Shown here: positions 47,589-56,340 of the stretch, in pieces
How positions within the stretch are numbered: position 1 is the stretch's first letter
Layout: each line of letters starts with the position of its first letter
DNA from: Variovorax flavidus
Lineage (GTDB): Bacteria > Pseudomonadota > Gammaproteobacteria > Burkholderiales > Burkholderiaceae_C
Direction of reading: 5' to 3'
Length of the DNA: 64,000 nt
Assembly (NCBI RefSeq): GCF_030317145.1
Contig: NZ_JASZYE010000001.1
Location: 1,178,001-1,242,000 of the forward strand
Position numbers and translations under genes: made by a program
Notes under the pieces: model-generated
The model's database searches: none
Told to the model about the DNA's origin: nothing
What the model saw: the letters and a program-made list of their open reading frames with translations, nothing else

Positions 47589-48764
47589 TCACTTGCTTCT
47601 TGCCTGTCTCGCACTCAAGCGGTCGTAGCCGCTCAACTCCAGGAAGCCCTGCCCCTCGATGCTGCCCGTGACTTTCACGGCCCCTTCCCAATAGACGTTC
47701 GCGCTCGTCCCGCTGGAATCGAATTCGCTGTCGGCCACGAAGGGCTTGATGTGAAGCTCGCGCGATGGAAGCCTGATCGTCCAGTCGACGACATAGGGAA
47801 TGCCAGTCTTCGGACTTGTCCAGGTGCCGCCGGGCACCAGTTCGACTTCGCCTTGTTTGAGTGATACGGCCCCCTTGGCATTCGAGAGCGTGCCCGCGGT
47901 CATGACGTTGCGACGGTCCATGTCGAAGAGCTGGTAGACCATCAGGTCCGATCCATCCGCGAGGTGAAGCGCGAACCAGTTCCAGCCCAGCGTCAGGACA
48001 TCGAATTCGCCCCATTGGTGGTCGAACCACACGTCACCGCTCACCTCCAGCGACTTGCCGCCGACGGTGATGCTGCCTTGCGCCGGAAGGCGGGGGCGCG
48101 AATAGTAGTAGCTGATGCCGCTCTTGCCGAAGTCCAGGATGCCCGGCGTGTCCGAGCCCGACGCGGCGTGCGCAACGGCCGGGCCCGACGCGCCCAGGTC
48201 GAACGCGATGGAAGCGCCGTCGAAGGCCGCGCGCAACACATGCGAAGACTCCGACTCGGTGGCCTGCCATTTCTCCTTCCGGAAGTCGTATCCGTTGACG
48301 ACGTTCTTCGCGGGAATGCCGGCGGTGCGGGTCTGGTTGATGAAGCGCTTGCCGGTCTGGAGGTCGGTCAGTGCCGCATGCATGACGGTGTGCTTGATCA
48401 ACCCGTTGGCCACGAAGACGACCATGTGGAAGGCGTAACGATCACCCGACTTCGCGCCGAGGATGCCGTTGTAGTACCACCATTCCATCGCGGATCCGTG
48501 GGGCGCATCGTCGGCGGGCAAGTTCAGCGGTGGGAGCGCGGTCGTCCGCTCCGAAGGCTTGCCAGGCGATGCGGCGGCCGTTGCCGGTAGCGGCTCGGGC
48601 GGCGACTCATAGAGCAAGCCCACGCCGATGGCCAGCGCGACGACCACCAGGGTGATGAAGAAAACCATCAGGCTCTTGCGCGCCCGGGTCCGCGCCCGCT
48701 GAGAAGGCGAACTTCCGTAGGCGAAACGCCTTTGGCCCTTTCGAGCGGGGTCTTCGGCATTCAT
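47589..48764 (-). CDS. Membrane-anchored CrtC/AttH-like lipocalin-fold protein
   Basis: A 391-residue protein: basic N-terminus, one membrane helix (LMVFFITLVVVALAIGVGLLY), a Pro/Ala linker, then two beta-barrel lipocalin-like halves. Motifs HGSAMEWWYYNGIL, WFDHQWGEFDVLTLGWNWFALHLADGSDLMVYQLFD and YVVDWTIRLPS match the CrtC/AttH family (carotenoid 1,2-hydratase and relatives). AttH-type proteins usually sit with an ABC exporter; none is seen here, and there are no carotenoid genes, so the role is open. ATG at 48764 chosen for the basic-then-hydrophobic start. Confidence 0.8.
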   Translation of the reverse strand: MNAEDPARKGQRRFAYGSSPSQRARTRARKSLMVFFITLVVVALAIGVGLLYESPPEPLPATAAASPGKPSERTTALPPLNLPADDAPHGSAMEWWYYNGILGAKSGDRYAFHMVVFVANGLIKHTVMHAALTDLQTGKRFINQTRTAGIPAKNVVNGYDFRKEKWQATESESSHVLRAAFDGASIAFDLGASGPAVAHAASGSDTPGILDFGKSGISYYYSRPRLPAQGSITVGGKSLEVSGDVWFDHQWGEFDVLTLGWNWFALHLADGSDLMVYQLFDMDRRNVMTAGTLSNAKGAVSLKQGEVELVPGGTWTSPKTGIPYVVDWTIRLPSRELHIKPFVADSEFDSSGTSANVYWEGAVKVTGSIEGQGFLELSGYDRLSARQARSK

Positions 48765-48922
48765 CTTCGGAGAGTCCTTTCGCCTTGAGGCCTGCACACG
48801 ATGGGCGGCCATCTTAGCGGCGAGGTTGGCGAACGGCGGGAATCGCAACCACCTTGACCGCCATTGCGAACCGTCCCACTGCTGCCGAGGTCGGGCACGA
48901 CCAGGCGGCCAGACGCCCTCCT

Positions 48923-49636
48923 CTACTGGTCTCCGAGGATGCTTTCGAGATCTGCCTCGTCGCTTCCCGCGTCGAGCTTGAGGCTTTCCTGGATGTGGTC
49001 CAGGTGATGGAGCATGAGCGTCTCAGCCCGCTTGGCATCGCCCCGCTTGATCGCGTCGACGATCTCCTCGTGCTCGTCCGCGCGGCAGCTGGTCGCAGTG
49101 GGCGCGTCATACAAAGAGATGATCAGGCAGGTCAGCGTCGACAGCTCGCGCATGGTTCGCGCCAGCGCCGAGTTGCCGGCCAGTTCGGCCAACAGCAGGT
49201 GAAACTCGCCTGAGAGGCGCACCACCGCGCGCGCGTCGTTGCGCTGACGCGCGTCGGCCTCGAGTTCGAGATGCCGGCGCAGGCGCTGCATCTTGAAATC
49301 ATCGATCGTGCCGACCAGCCGGCGCAGCACGCCGGGCTCGATCAGGCGGCGCGCCTCGAAGACGTCGCGCGCCTGCTCGATGGTCGGCTTGGCGACGTGC
49401 GCACCGCGCTGCGGCACCAGTTCGACGATCTGTTCATGGGCCAGACGGGCCAGCACCTCGCGCACCTTGGCACGGCTGGTGCCGAAGATGGTGGCCAGCC
49501 GGTCTTCACCCAGCTTGGTGCCCGGCGCCAGCCGGTGTTCGAGGATCGCCGTGGAGATCTTCTCGGCGATGGCGTCGACGCTCTGCTCGCGGCCCGGGCC
49601 GCTCGCTTCCGTGGGGGAACTCAGTTTCTTTGGCAT
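48923..49636 (-). CDS. GntR family regulator (FCD domain)
   Basis: A 237-residue regulator: winged HTH (about 20-85, EKISTAILEHRLAPGTKLGEDRLATIFGTSRAKVREVLARLAHEQIVEL) and a C-terminal FadR/FCD all-helical effector domain with metal-binding Asp/His residues. It lies 25 bp after the racemase-like gene and is the last gene of the MFS-to-racemase operon, so it probably responds to a pathway intermediate. ATG at 49636 follows a weak ribosome site; earlier in-frame starts enter the racemase gene. Confidence 0.87.
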   Translation of the reverse strand: MPKKLSSPTEASGPGREQSVDAIAEKISTAILEHRLAPGTKLGEDRLATIFGTSRAKVREVLARLAHEQIVELVPQRGAHVAKPTIEQARDVFEARRLIEPGVLRRLVGTIDDFKMQRLRRHLELEADARQRNDARAVVRLSGEFHLLLAELAGNSALARTMRELSTLTCLIISLYDAPTATSCRADEHEEIVDAIKRGDAKRAETLMLHHLDHIQESLKLDAGSDEADLESILGDQ

Positions 49637-49661
49637 GCGCTTCGATCTTAGCGACGGCGCT

Positions 49662-50417
49662 TCACCTTTGCGTGCGGTCCCGCGCCAGCAGCCGTGCAAT
49701 GCCATCGGGCAAGCCGTGGTTCGGCTTGATCGGCGGCGGCGCAAAGCTGCCTTGCCGCGCCGGCAGGGTCCCGAGCGACACCAGCGTCTGGGCATGGCAC
49801 ACGGCACTCGACACACCGTCCACCACGGGCACGGGAATGCGGTCCCGGATGGATCGCGCCAGGCCCGCCAACGGCGCGCCGGCGATGATGATCACGTCCG
49901 CACCGTCGTCCTGCACGGCCGACTGGCACAACGCTTCCAGGCGCGCGGTGTGATCCTCCTGAACGCGGCCGATGTCCTTCAGCGGGTTGTCCAGGTTGCG
50001 GATGCTGGCCAGCCGGTCACTCAGCCCGTTGGCCGCCACACACTCGCGATACCAGGCGGTGATGCGGTGCGAGATCGCCACGATCGAGAAGCGCTTGCCG
50101 AGCAGGCAGGCGCTCATCAGCGCCGCCTCGGTCAGCCCGACCACGGGGATGTCCAGCAACTCGCGCAAGCCGTCGATACCCGGATCGCCAAAGGCCGCCA
50201 CCACGATGGCGTCGTGCTGGTCGCAGTGCTCGGCCGCGAGCGTGGCCGTGGCGTAGGCGCCGATGAGCGACTCGAATCGCGTCTCGATGTACGCCACGCC
50301 GAACGGTGCCGTGAGCACGCTCACCTCCGTGCCCGGTGCGGCGGCGCGGCGGGCCTCGGCCTCGATCAGGTCGGAAACGCTCTGGGACGTGTTGGGATTG
50401 ATCAGCAGGATCTTCAT
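49662..50417 (-). CDS. Asp/Glu/hydantoin racemase family protein
   Basis: A 251-residue protein beginning MKILLINPNTS, the hydantoin-racemase family start. The family fold is clear (FGVAYIETRFESLIGAYATATL, IPVVGLTEAA, PVPVVDGVSSAVCHAQTLV). The two positions that hold the catalytic cysteines in hydantoin and allantoin racemases appear to be alanines here: Ala75 in VVAAFGDPG and Ala181 in IIAGAPLAG; Cys207 and Cys65 lie elsewhere. The start overlaps the hydantoinase stop by 4 bp. It may be a racemase of another subfamily or a non-racemase. Confidence 0.8.
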   Translation of the reverse strand: MKILLINPNTSQSVSDLIEAEARRAAAPGTEVSVLTAPFGVAYIETRFESLIGAYATATLAAEHCDQHDAIVVAAFGDPGIDGLRELLDIPVVGLTEAALMSACLLGKRFSIVAISHRITAWYRECVAANGLSDRLASIRNLDNPLKDIGRVQEDHTARLEALCQSAVQDDGADVIIIAGAPLAGLARSIRDRIPVPVVDGVSSAVCHAQTLVSLGTLPARQGSFAPPPIKPNHGLPDGIARLLARDRTQR

Positions 50418-51850
50418 GGCGTGCCTCGCTGTCTTGCTGCCGGCAGCAGCGTGGGCCTGCCGCGACGCAGGAATTCGCCTCGGCCGGCGCGCGGATGGAA
50501 TGTCTGGCCGTCCCACACGACCTCGCCGCGCGCGATCGTCAGTGCCGGCCATGCCTTCACGTCGATGCCCTCGTAGGGCGTGTAGTCCACGGCGTGGTGC
50601 AGGTCGGCATTGCGCACCTGCCGCGGCGTCGCGCCCCAGACCACCAGGTCCGCGTCCGCGCCAATGGCGATCGTGCCCTTGCGCGGATGCAATCCATAGG
50701 CCTTGGCAGGGTTCGTCGACGTGAGTTCGACAAAGCGGTTGATCGTGATGCGCCCGTCGAGCACGCCGTGCGAGAACAGCAGCGGCAGGCGCGTCTCGAT
50801 GCCGGGAATCCCGTTCGGGATGTGGCGGAACTCGACCTCCTTGCCACCCGGCTTCTTGCCTTCGGGCGCGTCGTAGCGAAACGGCGCATGGTCGGACGAG
50901 AAGATCGTGAACAGACCGTCTGCCAGGCCGTTCCAGATGACCTGCTGGTTGTCCTTGTTGCGCGGTGGCGGGCTGCACACGCAGCGGGCGCCACCGTAGC
51001 TGTCGTCGATGCCGAGGTCCTCAGCTGTCAGGAACAGGTACTGCGGGCAGGTCTCTGCAAACACATGCAGGCCGTGCGAGCGCGCCCAGCGGATCTGCTC
51101 GACCGCCTCCTTGCCGGACACGTGCACGATCATGATCGGCACGTCGACGAGTTCCGACAGCGCGATGGCGCGATGCGTCGCCTCGCGTTCGACCAGCATC
51201 GGCCGCGAGTGCGCGTGAAAGCGCGGGGCCGTGCGGCCGCTGGCCTCCAGACGCCGGGTCAGCCACTCGATGCAGTCGGCGTTCTCGGCGTGGATCATCG
51301 CCATCGCGTCATGGCTCCGCGCGACGTCCAGCACGTCCAGGATCTGCCCGTCGTCGAGCTTGAGGTCGTCGTAGGTCATGTAGATCTTGAACGACGTGTA
51401 GCCCTCGGCGATCAACTGGGGCAACTCGTTCTTCAGCACTTCCTCGGTGGGGTCGCTGACGATCAGGTGAAACGCATGGTCGACGTGCGCGCGACCTTCG
51501 GCGCGCTCGTGGTAGTCGCGCACCGCAGCGCGCAGCGACTGGCCCTTCTGCTGCGCGGCGAAGGGGATCACCGTGGTCGTTCCGCCGCAGGCGGCCGCGC
51601 GGGTGCCGGTGTCGAAGTCGTCCGCCATGCGCACAGGCGCTTCCATGGGCTGGTCGAGATGGCAGTGGGCATCGACACCGCCCGGCGTGACGAAGGCACC
51701 CCCTGCGTCGATCTCGCGACGGCCTGCAGGCAGACCCAGCCCCAGTTGAACGATGCGGCCACCGGTGATGCCGATGTCGGCGTCGAAGGTATCACTCGCC
51801 GTGGCCACGCGCGCATTGCGCACGACGAGATCGAAAGTGCCGGCGCTCAT
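50414..51850 (-). CDS. Cyclic amidohydrolase (hydantoinase/dihydropyrimidinase family)
   Basis: A 478-residue metal-dependent hydrolase with the full two-metal site: His62 and His64 in DAHCHLDQP, the carboxylatable Lys155 in SFKIYMTY, His187 in MIHAENAD, His243 in IVHVSG and Asp320 in FSSDHAPF. This family opens hydantoins, dihydropyrimidines and some cyclic imides. It overlaps the upstream maleate-isomerase-like gene and the downstream racemase-like gene by 4 bp each, so all three are translated together. No N-carbamoylase is in the window, which argues against a plain hydantoin-to-amino-acid pathway. Confidence 0.9.
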   Translation of the reverse strand: MSAGTFDLVVRNARVATASDTFDADIGITGGRIVQLGLGLPAGRREIDAGGAFVTPGGVDAHCHLDQPMEAPVRMADDFDTGTRAAACGGTTTVIPFAAQQKGQSLRAAVRDYHERAEGRAHVDHAFHLIVSDPTEEVLKNELPQLIAEGYTSFKIYMTYDDLKLDDGQILDVLDVARSHDAMAMIHAENADCIEWLTRRLEASGRTAPRFHAHSRPMLVEREATHRAIALSELVDVPIMIVHVSGKEAVEQIRWARSHGLHVFAETCPQYLFLTAEDLGIDDSYGGARCVCSPPPRNKDNQQVIWNGLADGLFTIFSSDHAPFRYDAPEGKKPGGKEVEFRHIPNGIPGIETRLPLLFSHGVLDGRITINRFVELTSTNPAKAYGLHPRKGTIAIGADADLVVWGATPRQVRNADLHHAVDYTPYEGIDVKAWPALTIARGEVVWDGQTFHPRAGRGEFLRRGRPTLLPAARQRGTP

Positions 51851-52566
51851 GCGAAAAGCCCTCCCCAGCCCTTGACCTGGCGCGGGTCGACGCCTGTGAT
51901 CTTCAGTGCCTTCCAGACAACCGTCGCCACCGAGTCGTAGATCGGAATGCCGAACTCGCGCTCCAGTTCTTCGACCAGCGGCGCGCCGTGGAGGTTGGTG
52001 CACATCACGGTGATGGCGTCCGGCTTCTTCTGCGCAACCTCGCTGATCATCGTGCGCAAGGTATCGGGCGCGACTTCGGCGAACGAGAAATTCACCGTCA
52101 GGTCGAGATGGCGTTCCGCGACGCACTCCACACCGAGCTCCGCGTAGTTGGCGACGATGCGGCGCTGCACGTCCTCCACATAGGGCGACACCAGCCCCAG
52201 CGTGCGCGCCCCCTGCGCGGCAAGAAGCTCATTGAGCGCCAGCACCGACGTGGTCGCCGGAATGCCGGTCGCTTCGGTGATGCGGGCGCACAGCGCGCGG
52301 TCGCGCTCGAAGCCGAGCCAGCTGGCGGAGGTGCCGCTCCAGCAGATCACATCGACGTTCGCGTCGGCCAGCAGCTTCGCGGCGTCGAGGATCGTGCGCT
52401 CGTCGAACTGGTTCTGCGACTTGTCGCCCATCGAGATCTCGGTCACCCGGAATCGCGAAAAGTGCGCAGAGACGCCCGGCACGCCGGCGACCATCGCGCT
52501 GGTCAGCGGCTCGAGGGCCGTGTTGGAGGAAGGCGTCAAGACGCCGATGCGGTGGGGCTGGGACAT
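51847..52566 (-). CDS. Maleate cis-trans isomerase-like protein (Asp/Glu racemase superfamily)
   Basis: A 239-residue protein with the TPSSNTALEP N-terminal loop and the two catalytic-type cysteines Cys75 (VICWSGTSASW) and Cys189 (VMCTNLHG), the pattern of maleate isomerase and arylmalonate decarboxylase relatives. Maleate isomerase converts maleate to fumarate. It follows the MFS gene by 22 bp and overlaps the hydantoinase start by 4 bp. An arylmalonate decarboxylase-like or racemase role is possible. Confidence 0.8.
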   Translation of the reverse strand: MSQPHRIGVLTPSSNTALEPLTSAMVAGVPGVSAHFSRFRVTEISMGDKSQNQFDERTILDAAKLLADANVDVICWSGTSASWLGFERDRALCARITEATGIPATTSVLALNELLAAQGARTLGLVSPYVEDVQRRIVANYAELGVECVAERHLDLTVNFSFAEVAPDTLRTMISEVAQKKPDAITVMCTNLHGAPLVEELEREFGIPIYDSVATVVWKALKITGVDPRQVKGWGGLFA

Positions 52567-52588
52567 TTCGCGAGACCTGGAAAAAGAA

Positions 52589-53914
52589 CTAGACGGGTAG
52601 CTTCTTGCTGTAGTCGATCAACAGCGTGGAGCAGATGAACAAGCCTGCGCCTGCCGCGGCGAAGAGCATCAGCGCCAGGAAGTAGGAACCGGTGGCTTGC
52701 ACGATCAGGCCGACCACGATCGGCACGCCGATGCCGGCAACGTTGCCGCCCAGGTTCATCGTGCCACCGAGAAAGCCGACGTGCACCCTGCGGCCGAGGA
52801 TCGACGGCACGCACCAGAAGAGGCCGCACCAGCGCAGGAAGAACAGCGTGATCGACAGGAGCACGACCACCACGATGGGGCTGGTGATCTGCGACACCAT
52901 GTAGATCGCGATCGTCGCGATGACCGAGGAAACGCCGAACAGCGTGCGCAGCACCTTGGTGGTCGAGGCGCCTGCCGCCTTCCACTTGTCGGCCAGCCAG
53001 CCGCCGAACATCTCGCCGACAAAACCGGCGAAGAACATGCAGAACACCGCGCCGCCCATCTGCTTGATGTCGAAGCCGTGCACCTTGGAGAGGTAGTTGG
53101 GCATCCAGGTGAGCAGGCCGTAGAACAGCGCGTTGAAGCACATCCAGCCGAAGAACATGCCCCAGACCGAACGGAAGCGCAGGAAGTCGAGCAGGCGGCC
53201 GCTGGAACCTTGGGGCTCGCTGGCGGCGTCCTCCGCGTGGCTGGCCTCGATGTATTTCGCCTCGGCCTCATTCACGCCGGGATGCTCGCGCGGATGGTTG
53301 CGGATGTAGCTCCAGGCAAACAGGCCGGCAATCACGGTGCCCACGCCGGCGATGACGAAGGCCAGGCGCCAGGAACCGAGCAAGGCGATGAGCCCGGAGA
53401 TGAGGATCGCGCCCAGCGCGGCGCCGAGCGGTGCTCCGCCGTCGAGCAGGGTCGCGCCGCGGCCACGCTCGTTCTGCGTCATCCAGATGCCGTTGAGCTT
53501 TCCGCCGGCCGGATAGATCGGCGCTTCCGCCGCACCCAGGCCCAGGCGGGTCAGCAGCAGCGGAATCCAGCCGGTGCAGAACGCAGCGATGGCCTGGAAG
53601 AAGCCCCAGCCGAGCGTCGCGCCGGCAATGACCACGCGCGGACCGAAACGGTCGGCGAGCATGCCGCCCGGAATCTGCATGAGCGCATAGGTCCAGAAGA
53701 AGGAACTGAGCAGCAGGCCCTGCACGGCCGGCCCGATGTCGAACTCCTTGGCGATCAGCGGCATGGCCACGGACAAGGACGCCCGGTCGATGTAGTTGAT
53801 CGAGATGAGGAACAACATCATCAGGAAGATCTTCCAGCGGACCTTGGTCGGCTGGAACGTGGTGTCGGGCGCTGCGGCGGTCGCTGTCGCGCCGGCCGTC
53901 ATGGTGGTTTGCAT
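52589..53914 (-). CDS. MFS transporter, anion:cation symporter family
   Basis: A 441-residue permease with about 12 membrane helices. The first loop carries NYIDRASLSVAMPLI and the cytoplasmic motif LADRFGPR, typical of the ACS family that takes up organic acids such as glucarate, phthalate or hydroxyphenylacetate with protons. ATG at 53914 is preceded by GGAGA. It is the first gene of the operon ending in the GntR gene, and the promoter lies just upstream at 54035-54063. The substrate is probably an organic anion fed to the downstream enzymes. Confidence 0.9.
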   Translation of the reverse strand: MQTTMTAGATATAAAPDTTFQPTKVRWKIFLMMLFLISINYIDRASLSVAMPLIAKEFDIGPAVQGLLLSSFFWTYALMQIPGGMLADRFGPRVVIAGATLGWGFFQAIAAFCTGWIPLLLTRLGLGAAEAPIYPAGGKLNGIWMTQNERGRGATLLDGGAPLGAALGAILISGLIALLGSWRLAFVIAGVGTVIAGLFAWSYIRNHPREHPGVNEAEAKYIEASHAEDAASEPQGSSGRLLDFLRFRSVWGMFFGWMCFNALFYGLLTWMPNYLSKVHGFDIKQMGGAVFCMFFAGFVGEMFGGWLADKWKAAGASTTKVLRTLFGVSSVIATIAIYMVSQITSPIVVVVLLSITLFFLRWCGLFWCVPSILGRRVHVGFLGGTMNLGGNVAGIGVPIVVGLIVQATGSYFLALMLFAAAGAGLFICSTLLIDYSKKLPV

Positions 53915-54034
53915 CGATTGGTCTCCTTGCGGTGGCACCGGGCGCCAACCTGCAGGGACCGGCCCGGCACGCTGGCGAACTTGTCAGCCTCGGGGCCGGC
54001 TGAACTGCCAGCGCCCATCGAGACTGTCCGGCGG

Positions 54035-54063
54035 AATTTATGTTTTGTCGAATTTCATGTCAA
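54035..54063 (-). promoter_or_regulatory. Promoter of the MFS operon
   Basis: On the minus strand TTGACA (54063-54058) and TAAATT (54040-54035) are separated by 17 bp. The -35 hexamer matches the sigma-70 consensus exactly and the -10 matches four of six. Transcription would start near 54028, giving a leader of about 115 bases before the MFS start codon. The -35 lies inside the palindrome at 54058-54077. Confidence 0.6.
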
Positions 54064-54077
54064 CACTTATGTTGACA
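54058..54077. promoter_or_regulatory. Operator-like palindrome TGTCAACACTTATGTTGACA
   Basis: Exact 8-bp half-sites (TGTCAACA/TGTTGACA) around CTTA. It covers the -35 of the MFS promoter, so a bound repressor would block transcription. A second palindrome, ACGTCGACGT, follows at 54081-54090. A related site of the same architecture lies upstream of the iclR gene (60387-60406). Confidence 0.65.
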
Positions 54078-54190
54078 ATAACGTCGACGTTAGTAAAAAC
54101 ACCTAAGAACCCTACGTAGAGAAGGCAAAGATCGCAGGTCGCCACGGAGCCGGCCGCGATGCGGCATGCGTTGCGTGTGCTTCAAAAAGC

Positions 54191-54985
54191 TCAGAAGAAG
54201 ACGGCCAGCGGCGCGAGACCTGCCACTTCCGCGTGCACCGCTGTCCCTTGCGAGGCGAACAGCATTCCCGTGCACGATCCGGTCGTGACGATCTGGCCCG
54301 CCTGGAGGCCCGCGCCGCGCGCCATGCAATGGTTGGCGAGCCACACCAGCAGCCCGCCGACATCCGGGTGCGTGTGCCCGCCCACCGTGTGCGCGACGAC
54401 CTGATCGTCAAAGCGCATCACGACCTCCGTCAGCTTCAGATCCAGCCAGGCCGGATCGAAAGCCTCGGGCTCGCCCTGCACCAGTCCGCCGTGGGACAAC
54501 AGATCGGCGAGGAACGCCACAGGGTCCGCATCGAGCCAGTCGGCCAGGCGGGTTTCCGCGACTTCGATCACCGGCAGCACGGACGCGATCGCCAGCGCCA
54601 CTTCCTCTCGCGTGTAAGGCCACGCGCGCGGCGGCAGGTCGGACCCGAGGCGGAAGGCGATCTCGGCCTCGATGCCGCGCAAATGCCATGCGGAACCGTC
54701 GAGCGTCGCCCCGCCGCGAACCAGACCTGCCGCCGGCAGCGGCGCGCAGATCGGATCCTGGCCTGGGCCGGGCACGCCGACCTTCCATCCGCCGATCGGG
54801 CCGATCGCAACCAGCGTCGCATCCTGGATCGCATAGGCCTCGTCGCGGCTGCGCGCCTGCAGCAGTGCCGACAGCACGCGCCGCCCGTCGCGCCGCGCCC
54901 GGCTCAACGCGCGCGCGGCAGCCTCCGGCGTCACCTCGGCCACTGCAGGCGGTGAAACCGTCAAAGCTCGGGAAAGCGCTGCCAT
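54191..54985 (-). CDS. 2-keto-4-pentenoate hydratase-like protein
   Basis: A 264-residue protein of the fumarylacetoacetase/2-oxopent-4-enoate hydratase group: IGGWKVGVPG, GIEAEIAFRLG (acidic metal ligands), SHGGLVQGEP and AGQIVTTGSCTGM match that family. Members hydrate or decarboxylate keto-acids from aromatic meta-cleavage, but no ring-cleavage genes are here. The start is uncertain: ATG 54985 overlaps the amidase end by 25 bp, a TTG at 54964 would overlap by 4 bp. It is the last gene of the iclR/TRAP run. Confidence 0.8.
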   Translation of the reverse strand: MAALSRALTVSPPAVAEVTPEAAARALSRARRDGRRVLSALLQARSRDEAYAIQDATLVAIGPIGGWKVGVPGPGQDPICAPLPAAGLVRGGATLDGSAWHLRGIEAEIAFRLGSDLPPRAWPYTREEVALAIASVLPVIEVAETRLADWLDADPVAFLADLLSHGGLVQGEPEAFDPAWLDLKLTEVVMRFDDQVVAHTVGGHTHPDVGGLLVWLANHCMARGAGLQAGQIVTTGSCTGMLFASQGTAVHAEVAGLAPLAVFF

Positions 54986-56334
54986 GGATGGGCTTGCTCG
55001 ATCGAGTGGGCCAGCGCGAGCAACCCGTCGTCCGCGCCTTCGCGCGCGACCAGTTGCATGCCGACCGGCATGCCGCCCGCAAAGCCGCACGGCACTGCGA
55101 TGGCGGGCAAGCCCACGGCGTTCGCGAACCCGGCAAACACCGCATGGCCTCTCGGTCCCACCTCGCGTCCGTCGATGCGCGGTGGGTGCGTTTCGTTCGC
55201 CGGCCATGGCAGCGCAGCCGCCGCCGGCGTCAAGAGGAAGTCGTACCGATCGAACAGGCGCGACAGCCCCGTGCGCAGGCGCTCGGCTTCGAACAGCAGC
55301 TCGAACAAGTCCGCTGCTGACGCCTTGCGCCCGGTTTCGGTATTGGCCTGCATCACCGGGCCGAACAGCGACGGATCGAAGGGCCGGTCCGACAGCTCCT
55401 GTGGATGCGCCACGAGCCATGCCAGGCCCACCTGCGCCAGCAGCGACCAGCGCTCGTTGACCGCCTCCGCCATGTCGAAGTCTCGTGCCGTCGTGACTTC
55501 GTGCCCCATCTCGGCCAGCCTGCGCGCGGCCGCTTCGGTCAATGCCGCGATCTGCGGATCGACCGGATGATTGCCGAAGCGCGGGATGAAGAGAACGCGC
55601 GCGCGTGGCGCGCTCCCCTCCTCCACCGGACCTCGGCCGACCACCCGCATGACTGCCGCCACGTCGGCCACGCTGCGCGCAATCGGCCCTGCCACCTCGA
55701 AGTCGAGGAAGATCGGCGGCAACCCGTCGCCGCGCGGCACGCGTCCGCGCGAAGGCTTGAAGCCAACCAGGTTGGTGTGCGATGCAGGCCGGCGGATCGA
55801 ACCGCCGCCATCGGTGCCCAGCGCGATCGGGCATCCGCCGGCGGCCACCAGCGCCACCGCGCCGCCCGATGAGCCACCTGGCGTCAGCGTCGGATTCCAC
55901 GGATTGCCCGTGGGGCCGAACACCGGGTTGTCGGTGTAGCCCTGCATCGTGAATTCGGGCACGTTGGTCTTGCCGAAGATCACCGCGCCGGCATCGCGCA
56001 GCTTCGCGACCGGCAGTTCGTCGCGCTCGGCCACGAAGCCGGCCAGCGCGCGGCTGCCCCACCGGGTCGGCAGGCCGCGCACCTGCAGGTTGTCCTTGAT
56101 GGTGACGGGCACGCCATCGAGCGGGCTCAAGGCACGCCCTTCACGCCACCGGACGCTGCTCTGCTCCGCGGCATGCGTGGCGCCTTCCACGTCCAGCGCG
56201 ACCAGCGCGTTCAGCCGGGGATTGACGGCTTCGCTGCGCGCCAGGCAGGCCCGCAGTGCCTCGCTCGGCGTGAATGCGGCGTCGCGGAAACCTGCGGCGA
56301 GCGCCGTCGCGGTGAGTTGCCAGAGCGCTTGCAT
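54961..56334 (-). CDS. Amidase (amidase-signature family)
   Basis: A 457-residue amidase with the Ser-cisSer-Lys triad: Lys80 in VTIKDN, the GGSSGG loop (Ser155/Ser156) and Ser179 in GTDGGGSIRRPA. The family hydrolyses many amides; GatA is excluded because gatB and gatC are absent. It lies 6 bp after dctP on the same strand. From context it may act on an amide formed from the imported compound, such as maleamate or a related half-amide (inference). Confidence 0.88.
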   Translation of the reverse strand: MQALWQLTATALAAGFRDAAFTPSEALRACLARSEAVNPRLNALVALDVEGATHAAEQSSVRWREGRALSPLDGVPVTIKDNLQVRGLPTRWGSRALAGFVAERDELPVAKLRDAGAVIFGKTNVPEFTMQGYTDNPVFGPTGNPWNPTLTPGGSSGGAVALVAAGGCPIALGTDGGGSIRRPASHTNLVGFKPSRGRVPRGDGLPPIFLDFEVAGPIARSVADVAAVMRVVGRGPVEEGSAPRARVLFIPRFGNHPVDPQIAALTEAAARRLAEMGHEVTTARDFDMAEAVNERWSLLAQVGLAWLVAHPQELSDRPFDPSLFGPVMQANTETGRKASAADLFELLFEAERLRTGLSRLFDRYDFLLTPAAAALPWPANETHPPRIDGREVGPRGHAVFAGFANAVGLPAIAVPCGFAGGMPVGMQLVAREGADDGLLALAHSIEQAHPWQRFPEL

Positions 56335-56340
56335 CTCGGG

